Shown: positions 11,327 through 19,679, counted from the first letter of the stretch. The stretch is DNA of 64,000 nt from Stenotrophomonas sp. SAU14A_NAIMI4_5 (GCF_003086795.1 NZ_CP026003.1:2840579-2904578), one strand, 5' to 3'. Notes: generated by a model from the sequence alone, not told the origin. Program-made: numbers and translations.

Positions 11327-11542
11327 ATGGCCAACCCGATGCTGCTGCCGGTCCTGCAATGGGCACGCCGGCTGCGCTACCCCACCCTGTTCAAGCTGAC
11401 CGCCGGCCTGTTCGCGCTGACGCTGTTCATCCCCGACCCGATCCCGTTCGTGGACGAACTGATGCTGGGCCTGGGCACCCTGCTGCTGGCCAACTGGAAG
11501 AACCGCAGCGCGGCGACGCCGCCCCCCCTGGAACAGCGCTGA
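11327..11542 (+). CDS. small membrane protein, DUF6116-like
   Basis: A 71-aa protein with one amphipathic N-terminus and a hydrophobic stretch (TLFKLTAGLFALTLFIPDPIPFVDELMLGLGTLLLANW). It resembles the small xanthomonad DUF6116 family of unknown function; that name is from memory. GAGGAG lies 8 bases upstream of the ATG. Its stop is two bases before the tatD start, so the two are cotranscribed and probably translationally coupled. Confidence 0.75.
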   Translation: MANPMLLPVLQWARRLRYPTLFKLTAGLFALTLFIPDPIPFVDELMLGLGTLLLANWKNRSAATPPPLEQR

Positions 11543-11544
11543 AC

Positions 11545-12312
11545 ATGCTGATCGACAGCCATTGCCACCTGGATGCCAGCGAGTTCGACCCCGACCGCAC
11601 GGCGGTGATCGAGCGCGCCCGTGCGGCCGGCGTGCAGGCCCAGGTGGTACCGGCGGTGACCGCAGCCAGCTGGCCGAAGCTGCGCGAGGTCTGCCAGCAG
11701 GCACCGGGGCTGTACCCGGCCTATGGCCTGCACCCGATGTTCCTGGCCGACCATCGTCCCGAACACCTGGGCCAGCTGCGCGAGTGGGTCGAGCGCGAGC
11801 GTCCCTGCGCGATCGGCGAGTGCGGCCTGGATTTCTTCGTCGAAGGACTGGATGCCGAGGCGCAGCAGGACTATTTCATTGGCCAGCTGAAGCTTGCACG
11901 CGACTTCGACCTGCCGGTGATCGTGCATGCGCGCCGCGCGGTGGACGCGGTGATCGCCGCGATCCGCCGCATCGGCGGCCTGCGCGGCGTGGTCCATAGC
12001 TTTCCCGGCAGCCCGGAACAGGCCGCGCAGCTGCACAAGCTGGGCTTCCTGCTCGGCCTGGGTGGACCGCTGACCTACCAACGAGCGCAGCGCCTGCAGC
12101 GCCTGGTGCGCGAGATGCCGCTGGAGCAGCTGCTGCTGGAAACCGACGCGCCGGACCAGCCCGACGCGGGCATCCGCGGCCAGCGCAATGAACCGGCACG
12201 ACTGTCGGTGATCGCCCGCCACGTGGCCGCGCTGCGCGGTACCGACGTGGAGACCGTGGCAGCGGCCACCAGCGAAAACGCCCGGCGGCTGTTCGCGCTG
12301 CCGGCCGCCTGA
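11545..12312 (+). CDS. TatD-family metal-dependent hydrolase
   Basis: Cytosolic TIM-barrel metallohydrolase of 255 aa, close to the usual 255-265 aa of TatD/YjjV-type deoxyribonucleases. Metal ligands are visible: HCH at 6-8, Glu in AIGECGLDF, His in VIVHARRA, His in VVHSFPG and Asp in LLLETDAPDQPD. TatD proteins act as 3'-5' exonucleases on single-stranded DNA or RNA; whether this one does is inference. It follows the DUF6116-like gene and converges on tcdA with a GTAG palindrome between them. Confidence 0.9.
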   Translation: MLIDSHCHLDASEFDPDRTAVIERARAAGVQAQVVPAVTAASWPKLREVCQQAPGLYPAYGLHPMFLADHRPEHLGQLREWVERERPCAIGECGLDFFVEGLDAEAQQDYFIGQLKLARDFDLPVIVHARRAVDAVIAAIRRIGGLRGVVHSFPGSPEQAAQLHKLGFLLGLGGPLTYQRAQRLQRLVREMPLEQLLLETDAPDQPDAGIRGQRNEPARLSVIARHVAALRGTDVETVAAATSENARRLFALPAA

Positions 12313-12321
12313 TCGCCGCTT

Positions 12322-12345
12322 CGCCGGGCATGGCCCGGCGCTACC
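12322..12345 (-). repeat. GTAG-type palindrome between convergent genes
   Basis: Same GTAGCGCCGGGCC class as 2238-2262, placed in the 35-bp gap between the tatD and tcdA stop codons. It is a strong hairpin without a T-tract, so it may help to stop or stabilise transcripts from both sides. Confidence 0.75.
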
Positions 12346-12347
12346 GG

Positions 12348-13163
12348 TCAAACCTCGGCGGCTTCGGCCTTGACCTTCTTCGGCTCCAGCAGCATTTCCA
12401 GCGCCTTGCCGACCGCGGCGAATGCAAACGCACCGGTGATGTGGGTGGCCGCGCCCAGCCCGGCGCCGCAGTCCAGCTTCAACGCGGCATCGGCGCCCAG
12501 GTTCGGGCGCAGGCCGCAGACGCTGCCATCGGCCTGCGGGTACTTCACGTTTTCCAGCGAATACACCGCCGGTACGCCGAAATAGCGCTTGGCGTTCTTC
12601 GGGAAGTTGAACTCGCTGCGCAGCTTCTTGCGGATCAGCGCCAGCATCGCGTCGTGCTCGGTACGCGAGACGTCGCGGATGCGCACCAGGGTCGGGTCGG
12701 TACGGCCGCCGGCAGCGCCCACGGTCAGCAGCGGCAGCTTGCGGCGGCGGCACCAGGCGATGGTCTCCACCTTCACCCGGAAGCTGTCGCAGGCATCGAT
12801 GACCAGGTCGAAGCCACGGTCCAGCAGTTCGGCCATGTTGGCGGTGGTCAGGAACGCCTGCACGGCATCGACGTCGATCTGCGGGTTGATCGCGCGGCAG
12901 CGCTCGGCCATCGCCTCGGACTTGTTGCGGCCGTAGTTGCCCTCCATCGCCGGCAGCTGCCGGTTGGTGTTGGACACGCAGATGTCATCGGCATCGATCA
13001 GGGTCAGGTGGCCGACCGCCGAACGGGCCAGCGCCTCCACCACCCACGAGCCGACGCCGCCCATGCCCACCACCGCCACGCGGCTGCCCTGCAGGCGCTC
13101 GAGCGCACCTACGCCATACAGCCGTTCGATGCCGGCGAAGCGTTGTTTGACCTGTTCGTTCAT
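12348..13163 (-). CDS. tcdA: tRNA threonylcarbamoyladenosine dehydratase TcdA
   Basis: E1-like ATP-dependent enzyme that converts t6A37 to cyclic t6A in tRNAs decoding ANN codons; 271 aa, the normal length for TcdA (CsdL/YgdL). The Rossmann motif VAVVGMGGVGSWVVEAL (29-45), the LIDADDICVSNTNRQL segment, DLVIDACDS and the YSLEN motif near 220 are typical. The C-terminus is a membrane-associating helix (ITGAFAFAAVGKALEMLL). A TAAAAT box lies exactly six bases before the ATG, so transcription would start at the A of the ATG, giving a leaderless mRNA. Confidence 0.95.
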   Translation of the reverse strand: MNEQVKQRFAGIERLYGVGALERLQGSRVAVVGMGGVGSWVVEALARSAVGHLTLIDADDICVSNTNRQLPAMEGNYGRNKSEAMAERCRAINPQIDVDAVQAFLTTANMAELLDRGFDLVIDACDSFRVKVETIAWCRRRKLPLLTVGAAGGRTDPTLVRIRDVSRTEHDAMLALIRKKLRSEFNFPKNAKRYFGVPAVYSLENVKYPQADGSVCGLRPNLGADAALKLDCGAGLGAATHITGAFAFAAVGKALEMLLEPKKVKAEAAEV

Positions 13164-13169
13164 GCGGCT

Positions 13170-13175
13170 ATTTTA
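13170..13175 (-). promoter_or_regulatory. -10 element (TAAAAT) of leaderless tcdA
   Basis: On the minus strand TAAAAT is followed by six bases and the tcdA ATG at 13163, placing +1 on the start codon. No convincing -35 hexamer is seen at 16-18 nt spacing. There is no Shine-Dalgarno sequence. Confidence 0.55.
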
Positions 13176-13256
13176 ACGTGCAGGCAGCGGCGGCCATAGC
13201 GGGCCGCCATCGAACCCACCGTTGCACGCCCGCGCATCACCCATGGAGGAGCCCGC

Positions 13257-13691
13257 ATGAACGCCAGCCCGTCCCGTCGTCCTTCCAGCGCCCAGCGCTA
13301 TCTGTTCGTGCTCGTGCTCGGCCTGCTGATCGGCCTGGTCGCCACGGTCATGGTCGGCCGCGCCCTGCAGGCCGGTCGCGACCCCTTCCCGCACAGCCTG
13401 ATGCACGTGATGCAGCGGCAGGCGGAGCTGCTGCAGCAGGCCCAGCAGCAGAACCGCTGCAGCCTGGCCGACAGCCAGCCGCGCCTGCAGTCGCTGCGGC
13501 TGCTGTCCAACGACCTGGACCTGGCGTTTCCCAAGCTGAAGGACGATGCGCGCTTCCAGCAGCATGCCAGCCAGTACCGGGCGGCCCTCAATGCGGCACT
13601 GGCCGCCCCGCCCAGTGACTGTGCCGCGCTGGCCAAGGTGGTGCAGACCGTGCAGGACGACTGCCGGGCCTGCCACCAGGACTTCCGCTGA
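13257..13691 (+). CDS. membrane-anchored cytochrome c'-like protein
   Basis: A 144-aa protein with an N-terminal membrane anchor (YLFVLVLGLLIGLVATVMVG, 15-34) and a helical periplasmic domain. It ends in CRACHQDFR (136-144). A CxxCH heme motif a few residues before the C-terminus, after four predicted helices, is the signature of cytochrome c'. The helix segments HSLMHVMQRQAELLQQAQQQ and SDCAALAKVVQTVQDDC fit that fold. It may bind heme c and act as an electron carrier or NO-binding protein. The anchor is unusual, since classical cytochrome c' is soluble. It is transcribed divergently from tcdA, and GGAGGAG precedes the ATG. Confidence 0.75.
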   Translation: MNASPSRRPSSAQRYLFVLVLGLLIGLVATVMVGRALQAGRDPFPHSLMHVMQRQAELLQQAQQQNRCSLADSQPRLQSLRLLSNDLDLAFPKLKDDARFQQHASQYRAALNAALAAPPSDCAALAKVVQTVQDDCRACHQDFR

Positions 13692-13820
13692 TTCATCTTC
13701 CAGCCGGGGAAGGCTGGCGTGATTGGCACCTTGTTCACGTTGAAAAGTGGACGATTCGATCACCCTGCTGCATGACGCAGTACCACCCTTCCACCCGCCT
13801 TCACGGCCAGGAGACGCCCC

Positions 13821-14318
13821 ATGAAGATCCAGCTCATCGCCGCCAGTGTCATTGCTACGCTCGCCCTGGCCGGCTGCGCCACCTCGCCCGGTTACGGCGG
13901 CGGTGGTTACAACAACGGTGGCTACAACAATGGTGGCTACGGCAACAACAACGGCTACAACCAGAACCGTTGCGCCGACTGCGGCATCGTGACCGGCATC
14001 AACACCGTGGCTTCTGGCCGAACCGCGCCCAGCGCGACCGGCGCCATCCTTGGCGGCATCGTCGGTGCCGTGGCCGGCCATGAGATCTCCGACCACACCG
14101 GCGGCAGCCGCGGCAACAAGAACGTCGCCGCCGCTGCAGGCGCGGTCGGTGGTGCCCTCGCCGGCAACCAGATCCAGAAGAACGTGACCAGCGATACCTA
14201 CGACATCACCGTGCGCATGGACGATGGCCGCACCATCGTGGTCAACCAGCGCGATCTGGCCGGTATCCGCGAAAACACCTACGTCCGCGTCGTCAACGGC
14301 CGCGTCGTCCTGCGCTGA
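13821..14318 (+). CDS. glycine-zipper outer-membrane lipoprotein (SlyB/PcP-like)
   Basis: A 165-aa lipoprotein. The signal peptide ends in the lipobox LALAGC with Cys19 as lipidation site. A Gly/Tyr/Asn-rich stretch (GGYNNGG repeats, 25-48) and a CADCG pair follow. Then comes the glycine zipper (ATGAILGGIVGAVAGHEIS and AAAGAVGGALAGNQI) and a C-terminal domain with DITVRMDDGRTIVV. This matches SlyB/17-kDa surface antigen lipoproteins, which support outer-membrane integrity. A rho-independent terminator follows directly. Confidence 0.88.
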   Translation: MKIQLIAASVIATLALAGCATSPGYGGGGYNNGGYNNGGYGNNNGYNQNRCADCGIVTGINTVASGRTAPSATGAILGGIVGAVAGHEISDHTGGSRGNKNVAAAAGAVGGALAGNQIQKNVTSDTYDITVRMDDGRTIVVNQRDLAGIRENTYVRVVNGRVVLR

Positions 14319-14341
14319 TCCAGCGGGCGACGGTGGCAACG

Positions 14342-14369
14342 AAAAAGGCCCGCTTGCGCGGGCCTTTTT
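14342..14369 (+). terminator. rho-independent terminator, usable in both directions
   Basis: A-run, stem GGCCCGC, loop TTGC, stem GCGGGCC, then TTTTT. It closes the lipoprotein gene on the plus strand. Because of the flanking A-run it can also terminate cspA, which ends at 14395 on the minus strand. Confidence 0.9.
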
Positions 14370-14394
14370 CGTGCGATGCATTGCAGGCGGGTCG

Positions 14395-14604
14395 TCAGAC
14401 CGGCTCTACGGCATCAGCCTGCAGGCCCTTCTGGCCCTGCACGACGGTGAAGGTGACCTTCTGGCCTTCCTTCAGGCTCTTGAAGCCCTGGGTCTGGATG
14501 GCACGGAAATGCACGAACACGTCTTCGCCGTTTTCACGGCTGATGAAGCCGAAGCCCTTTGCATCGTTGAACCACTTTACGGTACCGGTCTCGCGATCAG
14601 CCAT
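14395..14604 (-). CDS. cspA: CspA-family cold shock protein
   Basis: Single cold-shock domain of 69 aa, an RNA/ssDNA-binding OB fold. RNP1 KGFGFISRE and RNP2 DVFVHFRAI are intact, after GTVKWFNDA. The ATG at 14604 is preferred over an upstream GTG (14613), because GGGAG lies eight bases before the ATG and directly abuts the GTG. A TTGACA hexamer on the minus strand at 14810-14805 would leave a leader of roughly 170 nt. Long leaders are usual for cold-inducible csp genes, but the matching -10 is weak. Whether it is cold-induced or constitutive cannot be told. Confidence 0.95.
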   Translation of the reverse strand: MADRETGTVKWFNDAKGFGFISRENGEDVFVHFRAIQTQGFKSLKEGQKVTFTVVQGQKGLQADAVEPV

Positions 14605-14838
14605 CTCACTCACTCCCTGGTGACTCTCTTGTTGTTGGAAACGCCTGTTGGGCGGCTGACAAGCAAGGGGGAAGCGAGGTGCAACGATGCAGCGGATCGG
14701 TTAGATCTTGCTTCATCAGGCCACGATCCACGGTGACCTTGCCAAGCTCAGCGACTGCAACTTAACCCGAGCAAAACGAAAAAGCAACTGCCAAAATTTC
14801 AAAGTGTCAACCCCAAAAAGACAACCATACGGGACAGC

Positions 14839-15324
14839 ATGGACCTCTCATTCATCTTGTATCTGCTAGCGGTCATTTTCGTCCTGGTCGGCATCGCCGG
14901 GGTGATCCTGCCGGCCCTGCCTGGGGTGCCGCTGGTCTTCGTCGGCCTGCTGCTCGCGGCATGGGCTGACGGCTTTGCCCATGTCGGATGGCCCACGCTG
15001 GTGGCTCTCGGGGTCCTCACCGCGCTGTCCCTGGTGGCCGACGTGCTGTCCACGGTGGTGGGGGCGCAGCGGGTCGGGGCCAGTCGCAAGGCACTCTGGG
15101 GCACCTTCATCGGCAGCATCGTCGGCCTGTTCTTCATGCCCATCGGGCTGTTCGCCGGCCCGCTGCTGGGTGCCCTGCTGGGCGAGTACTGGCACACCCG
15201 CGAGCTGGGCCGCTCGACCAAGGTCGGCCTCGCCACGTGGCTGGGCATCCTGCTCGGGCTTGCGCTGAAGCTGGCCGTGGTGATCGCCATGCTGGGCCTG
15301 TTCGCCTTCGCCTGGTTCCTGTGA
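14839..15324 (+). CDS. DUF456-family membrane protein
   Basis: A 161-aa integral membrane protein with about four or five helices. The repeated pattern VGIAGVILPALPGVPLVFVGLLLAAW and GLFFMPIGLFAGPLLGALLGEYW, with glycine and proline at regular spacing, is typical of the DUF456 family. Function is unknown. It is divergent from cspA across a 234-bp AT-richer region that must hold promoters for both. Confidence 0.85.
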   Translation: MDLSFILYLLAVIFVLVGIAGVILPALPGVPLVFVGLLLAAWADGFAHVGWPTLVALGVLTALSLVADVLSTVVGAQRVGASRKALWGTFIGSIVGLFFMPIGLFAGPLLGALLGEYWHTRELGRSTKVGLATWLGILLGLALKLAVVIAMLGLFAFAWFL

Positions 15325-15446
15325 GGCCGCCGCCTTCACGCCATGCGCACGCCCGCGCCGGGCATAAACCAAGGGGCTGGCCGTTGCCGCGGGCAGCCGC
15401 CACACTGTGTGTCTTCCCGTATTCATCCTCTGAAGGGCCTGCTGCA

Positions 15447-16607
15447 ATGACCCTCCCCACGCTGCTCCCCCGCTTCGCGCCGCTGGCGCTGGCCCTGGCC
15501 CTGGCCAGTGCGCCGCTGGCCGCGCAGGAAATCGCGCCCACTCCCACCGCTACGCCGGCTGGCTGCGCCGCCGTCGACAGCGACGCCGCGCGCCTGGCCT
15601 GCTATGACCGCCTGTTCGGCCGCAACGCCCCGGCCACCGCCGAGGCAGACGCCGCCGCCCAGCAGGCCGCCCAGAGCCTGCGCGACCAGCGGCGCGCCAC
15701 TCGCCTAAGCCAGGGCGAAGAGAACCTGCGCGCACGCGTAGGCGACATCTTCCGCCCGGCACCGGACGACAGTGCCCTGGCCAATGCCGGCCGCGGCTCG
15801 CTGCTGGACAGCCGCTGGGAGCTGGCCGAGGACTCCAAGCTGGGCCCGTTCCAGCTGCGCGCCTACAAGCCTGTCTACCTGTTGCCTGCCTTCTGGACCA
15901 GTGACAAGAACCAGATGCCGCAGTCGCCGAACCCGGCCAACAGCGTGACCACGCCGCAGGTGCTGGACAGCACCGAGCTGAAGTTCCAGATCAGCTTCAA
16001 GACCAAGATCGCCGAGAACCTGTTCGGCGACAACGGTGACATCTGGGCCGGCTACACCCAGAGCTCGCGCTGGCAGGCCTACAACGCCGAGAACTCGCGT
16101 CCGTTCCGCGAAACCAATTACGAGCCGGAAGTGATGATGGTGTTCCGCAACGGCTACTCGATCGGTGGCTGGCGTGGGCGCATGACCGGGATCAGCCTCA
16201 ACCACCAGTCCAACGGCCGCCCTGACCCGCTGTCGCGCAGCTGGAACCGGGTGATGCTCAACATCGGCCTGGACCGCGAGAACTGGGCGCTGGTGCTGCG
16301 CCCCTGGTACCGCATCCCGGAAAGTCGCAGCGATGACAACAATCCTGACATCGAGGACTACATGGGCCGCGGCGACGCGACCCTGATCTGGAACCGCAAC
16401 GGCCATGAGATCGCGCTGATGGCGCGCCATTCGCTGCGCACCGGCGACCGCTCGCACGGCGCGCTGCAGCTCGATTACGGCTTCCCGATCAGCAACCTGC
16501 TGCGCGGCCACATCCAGGTGTTCGACGGCTACGGCGAGAGCATGATCGACTACAACCACAAGGCCACCTACGTGGGCGTGGGCGTATCGCTGCTGGAGTG
16601 GTTCTGA
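15447..16607 (+). CDS. pldA: outer-membrane phospholipase A (OMPLA)
   Basis: Outer-membrane beta-barrel enzyme that hydrolyses phospholipids misplaced in the outer leaflet; 386 aa. After a signal peptide (ALALALALASAPLAAQ) there is an unusual 120-residue Ala/Arg-rich periplasmic stretch before the barrel. That explains the length compared with about 290 aa in Escherichia coli. The catalytic triad is visible in SLNHQSNGRPD: His253, Ser255 and Asn267 (SRSWNR). The protein ends in LLEWF with a terminal aromatic residue, as expected for a barrel. Its stop overlaps the start of arsC by one base. Confidence 0.92.
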   Translation: MTLPTLLPRFAPLALALALASAPLAAQEIAPTPTATPAGCAAVDSDAARLACYDRLFGRNAPATAEADAAAQQAAQSLRDQRRATRLSQGEENLRARVGDIFRPAPDDSALANAGRGSLLDSRWELAEDSKLGPFQLRAYKPVYLLPAFWTSDKNQMPQSPNPANSVTTPQVLDSTELKFQISFKTKIAENLFGDNGDIWAGYTQSSRWQAYNAENSRPFRETNYEPEVMMVFRNGYSIGGWRGRMTGISLNHQSNGRPDPLSRSWNRVMLNIGLDRENWALVLRPWYRIPESRSDDNNPDIEDYMGRGDATLIWNRNGHEIALMARHSLRTGDRSHGALQLDYGFPISNLLRGHIQVFDGYGESMIDYNHKATYVGVGVSLLEWF

Positions 16608-16948
16608 TGACGGTGACGATCTGGCACAACCCGGCCTGCAGCAATTCGCGCGGCGCGCTGGCGCAGATCCGCGAAGCCGGGATCGAGCCGGTGGTGGTCG
16701 ACTACCTGGGCAGCCCCCCTGACGTGGCCACCCTGCGCCAGGTGCTGGCCGAATCCGGCCTTGCCGCCACCGACCTGGTGCGCAGCAAGGAGCCGCAGTT
16801 CGCCGAGCTGGGCCTGGCCGGTGCCGATGAAGCCACCCTGCTGGTTGCGATGGCCGAACACCCGCGGCTGATCAACCGCCCCATCGTGCGCACCCCCAAG
16901 GGCACGCGCCTGTGCCGCCCGCCGGAGCGCGTCCTCGACCTGCTGTAG
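16607..16948 (+). CDS. arsC: arsenate reductase (glutaredoxin-dependent), ArsC family
   Basis: Cytosolic thioredoxin-fold reductase of 113 aa. HNPACSNSRGAL (7-18) carries catalytic Cys11 and a following Arg; RPIVRTPKGTRLCRPPERVLDLL is the C-terminal family signature. The role would be arsenate-to-arsenite reduction with glutathione and glutaredoxin, though YffB/ArsC-like proteins of other function share the fold. The start overlaps the pldA stop in TGATG. There are no other ars genes in view. A GTAG palindrome pair begins immediately after its TAG. Confidence 0.85.
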   Translation: MTVTIWHNPACSNSRGALAQIREAGIEPVVVDYLGSPPDVATLRQVLAESGLAATDLVRSKEPQFAELGLAGADEATLLVAMAEHPRLINRPIVRTPKGTRLCRPPERVLDLL

Positions 16949-17010
16949 GTAGAGTCGACCGTTGGTCGAATATCGCACGCAGGGCGGAGTCGACCAACGG
17001 TCGACTCTAC
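16949..17010. repeat. inverted pair of GTAG-type palindromes
   Basis: Two GTAGAGTCGACC-class hairpins face each other between the convergent arsC and GST genes, separated by about 17 bp. The loop-proximal core is GACCGTTGGTC. It sits directly on the arsC stop and 20 bp from the GST stop. Confidence 0.85.
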
Positions 17011-17029
17011 CCCGCCATGACGCGGGCAA

Positions 17030-17665
17030 TTACAGCCAGTCGGTGATGCCTTCGCGGCGGTAGGTCTCGGCGAACGACGGGCGTGCCTTCATCCGCTGCG
17101 CGTAGATCTTCAGCACCGGCAGGGTGTCGGTGGGCGTGGGCATGTTGCGCGACCAGCGCATCAGCATCACCAGCATGAAATCGACCACGCTGGGCGCCTC
17201 GCCCAGCACATACGGCCCCTGCGTCTGCAGGTGTGCGGCCATCTGCTGCCAGGCGGCCTCCAGGCGTTGCCGGGCCATCGCCTGGGTGGCGGCGACATTC
17301 GCTTCGCCGGCGGCTTCATGCGGATAGAACCACGCGCGGTAGGCGGGCTGCAGGGTGTTGGCGCACCAGAACATCCAGCGATACGCCTCGCCGCGTGCGG
17401 GCGTACCCGGTGCCGGCAGCAGGCCGGCCTCGGGGTGGCGATCGGCCAGATACAGTGCGATGGCGGCCGCTTCGGTCAGCACCTGGCCATCGATCATCAG
17501 CGTCGGCACCACGCCCGCCGGGTTCAGCGCCAGATACTGCGCCGACTTGTGCTCGCGCCGGTCGAAATCCAGCAGCACCAGTTCGTGCTCGATGCCCAGT
17601 TCGATCAGCAGCCAGTGCACCACCAGCGAGGCGGTGCTGACAGACCCATACAGCGTAGTGCGCAT
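17030..17665 (-). CDS. glutathione S-transferase family protein
   Basis: A 211-aa GST. The N-terminal domain opens with TLYGSVSTASLVVHWLLIELG and has NPAGVVPTLMIDGQVLTEAAAIALYLADRHP, so the usual ES pair that binds the glutathione gamma-glutamyl group is EA here. The C-terminal helical domain contains VLGEAPSVVDFMLVML. Probably detoxification or stress-related; the substrate is unknown. It shares little with the GST at 8918-9577 and is not a recent duplicate. Confidence 0.9.
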   Translation of the reverse strand: MRTTLYGSVSTASLVVHWLLIELGIEHELVLLDFDRREHKSAQYLALNPAGVVPTLMIDGQVLTEAAAIALYLADRHPEAGLLPAPGTPARGEAYRWMFWCANTLQPAYRAWFYPHEAAGEANVAATQAMARQRLEAAWQQMAAHLQTQGPYVLGEAPSVVDFMLVMLMRWSRNMPTPTDTLPVLKIYAQRMKARPSFAETYRREGITDWL

Positions 17666-17710
17666 GCGACGACTCCGGTTGCGGGAAGCGCCGATTATGC
17701 GCCCAACGGC

Positions 17711-18043
17711 TCAGCCACCGCCGCAGGAGGCCATGCAGCTGTCGGCGTCCTGGCTGCAGCTGATCAACGGCGACTGGTCCATGCAGGCCTGCGCCTGCGA
17801 CATGCAGGAGCGGCGCATCTCGTCATCCTTGATCCGGTCGCACTTGCTCGCCGCCTGCGCATCGCAGGTCGAGCGACGGTCCGAATCGGAACGGGCCAGG
17901 CAGGCATTGCGGTACTGCTGGCACGCCATCACACATTGCGCGCTGGCGTTGTTGCCGGGTGCGCCGTCGTACAGATCGCCGCTGCTGCTGCAGGCGGCAA
18001 GGGAAACGACACACAACAGCGCAAGGCATCGAAACAATGACAT
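17711..18043 (-). CDS. cysteine-rich small lipoprotein of unknown function
   Basis: A 110-aa protein beginning at an ATG with GGGAG six bases upstream. The signal peptide ends in the lipobox SLAAC (Cys18). The mature part has ten further cysteines spaced C-x3-C-x6-C-x11-C-x7-C-x11-C-x6-C-x8-C-x6-C-x3-C, with many Gln, Arg and Asp between them. An even number of closely spaced cysteines in a periplasmic protein suggests disulfide pairing. I do not recognise the family. It lies downstream of class I fumarase, separated by a terminator, and is probably transcribed on its own. Confidence 0.75.
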   Translation of the reverse strand: MSLFRCLALLCVVSLAACSSSGDLYDGAPGNNASAQCVMACQQYRNACLARSDSDRRSTCDAQAASKCDRIKDDEMRRSCMSQAQACMDQSPLISCSQDADSCMASCGGG

Positions 18044-18117
18044 TGGACACTCCCTGTTCAATACATCGGAAAACCCAGCGAAGCCTAGCAGTGCCGACCT
18101 TCGTGCGGTGTCAAACG

Positions 18118-18144
18118 AAAAACGGCGCCCTGCGGCGCCGTTTT
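18118..18144 (-). terminator. rho-independent terminator of class I fumarase
   Basis: Stem ACGGCGCC, loop of four bases, stem GGCGCCGT, flanked by an A-run on one side and TTTT on the other. On the minus strand it follows the fumarase stop by 17 bases. Confidence 0.88.
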
Positions 18145-18161
18145 CCTGCAACCGGTGGGGC

Positions 18162-19679
18162 TTACTCCACCACCACCGGAATCTTGCCGATGCGGGCCTG
18201 CCACTCGCGCGGACCGGTCTTGTGCACCGATTCGCCGGTGGAATCGACCGCCACGGTCACCGGCATGTCCTGCACGGTGAACTCGTAGATCGCTTCCATG
18301 CCCAGGTCGGCGAAGCCGACCACCTTGGCCGCCTTGATCGCCTTGGACACCAGGTAGGCCGAACCACCGACAGCCATCAGGTAGGCCGACTTGTGCTTTT
18401 TGATCGCCTCGATGGCGGCCGGGCCACGCTCGGCCTTGCCGACCATGCCCAGCAGGCCGGTCTGTGCCAGCACCTGCTCGGTGAACTTGTCCATGCGGGT
18501 GGCGGTGGTCGGGCCGGCCGGGCCCACCACTTCATCGCGCACCGGATCGACCGGGCCGACGTAGTAGATGAAACGACCCTTCAGGTCGACCGGCAGTTCC
18601 TCGCCCCTGTTGAGCATGTCGACCATGCGCTTGTGCGCGGCGTCGCGGCCGGTCAGCAGCTTGCCGTTGAGCAGCAGGGTCTGGCCCGGCTTCCAGTTGG
18701 CCACGTCTTCCGGCGTGATCGTGTCCAGGTCCACGCGGGTGCCCTTGGACGAGTCGTAGGTCAGCTTCGGCCAGTCTTCCAGCGACGGCGGGTCCAGCAT
18801 CACCGGGCCGCTGCCATCCAGGGTGAAGTGCGCATGGCGGGTGGCCGCGCAGTTCGGGATCATCGCCACCGGCAGGTTGGCCGCGTGGGTCGGGTAATCG
18901 TTGATCTTGATGTCGAGCACGGTGGTCAGGCCACCCAGGCCCTGCGCGCCGATGCCCAGCGCGTTGACCTTCTCGTACAGCTCCAGGCGCAGCTCTTCGA
19001 TGCGGTTGGATGCACCACGGGCCTGCAGATCGGTGATGTCGATCGGCTCCATCAGCGCTTCCTTGGCCAGCAGCATCGCCTTTTCAGCGGTACCACCGAT
19101 GCCGATGCCGAGCATGCCCGGCGGGCACCAGCCGGCGCCCATGGTCGGCACGGTCTTCAGCACCCAGTCGACGATCGAGTCGGACGGGTTGAGCATGGCG
19201 AACTTGGTCTTGGCTTCCGAACCACCGCCCTTGGCGGCGACGATGACGTCGACGGTGTTGCCCGGCACCACCTTGACGTTGACCACGCCCGGGGTGTTGT
19301 CCTTGGTGTTGACGCGCTTGCCGGCCGGATCAGCCAGCACCGAGGCGCGCAGCTTGTTGTCCGGGTGCAGGTAGGCGCGGCGCACGCCTTCGTTGGCCAT
19401 GTCTTCCACGCCCATGGTCGCGTCGTCCCAGCGCACGTCCATGCCGATTTCCAGGAACACGGTGACGATGCCGGTGTCCTGGCAGATCGGACGGTGGCCT
19501 TCGGCGCACATCCGCGAATTGATCAGGATCTGGGCCATCGCTTCCTTCGCGGCCGGCGACTCCTCGCGCTCGTAGGCGGCGGCGAGGTTCTTGATGTAGT
19601 CGACCGGGTGGTAGTACGAGATGTACTGCAGCGCGTCGGCGATGGACTGGATGAGGTCTTCCTGCTTGATCGATGTCAC
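18162..19679 (-). CDS. class I (iron-sulfur) fumarate hydratase
   Basis: Interconverts fumarate and malate in the TCA cycle with an oxygen-sensitive 4Fe-4S cluster; 505 aa. The N-terminal part holds NSRMCAEGHRPICQDTG, and GWCPPGMLGIGIGGTAEKA follows, with the conserved cluster-region cysteines. The C-terminal beta domain carries GRDAAHKRM and VGPAGPTTATRMDKF. The frame is open upstream, but that region runs through a palindromic repeat. The GTG at 19679 (TSIKQEDLIQSIADAL follows) is the best start. The superoxide dismutase at 34 kb is consistent with protection of such clusters, but there is no linkage. Confidence 0.95.
   Translation of the reverse strand: MTSIKQEDLIQSIADALQYISYYHPVDYIKNLAAAYEREESPAAKEAMAQILINSRMCAEGHRPICQDTGIVTVFLEIGMDVRWDDATMGVEDMANEGVRRAYLHPDNKLRASVLADPAGKRVNTKDNTPGVVNVKVVPGNTVDVIVAAKGGGSEAKTKFAMLNPSDSIVDWVLKTVPTMGAGWCPPGMLGIGIGGTAEKAMLLAKEALMEPIDITDLQARGASNRIEELRLELYEKVNALGIGAQGLGGLTTVLDIKINDYPTHAANLPVAMIPNCAATRHAHFTLDGSGPVMLDPPSLEDWPKLTYDSSKGTRVDLDTITPEDVANWKPGQTLLLNGKLLTGRDAAHKRMVDMLNRGEELPVDLKGRFIYYVGPVDPVRDEVVGPAGPTTATRMDKFTEQVLAQTGLLGMVGKAERGPAAIEAIKKHKSAYLMAVGGSAYLVSKAIKAAKVVGFADLGMEAIYEFTVQDMPVTVAVDSTGESVHKTGPREWQARIGKIPVVVE

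Noticed and set aside
12322..12345. GTAG palindromes counted as intrinsic terminators
   Set aside because: They form strong hairpins but lack a T-tract on either strand, unlike the six hairpins listed as terminators.
13720..13740. TTGGCACCTTGTTCACG as a second sigma-54 promoter
   Set aside because: The -24 half is good, but TTGC is missing at the -12 position and the spacing does not recover it.
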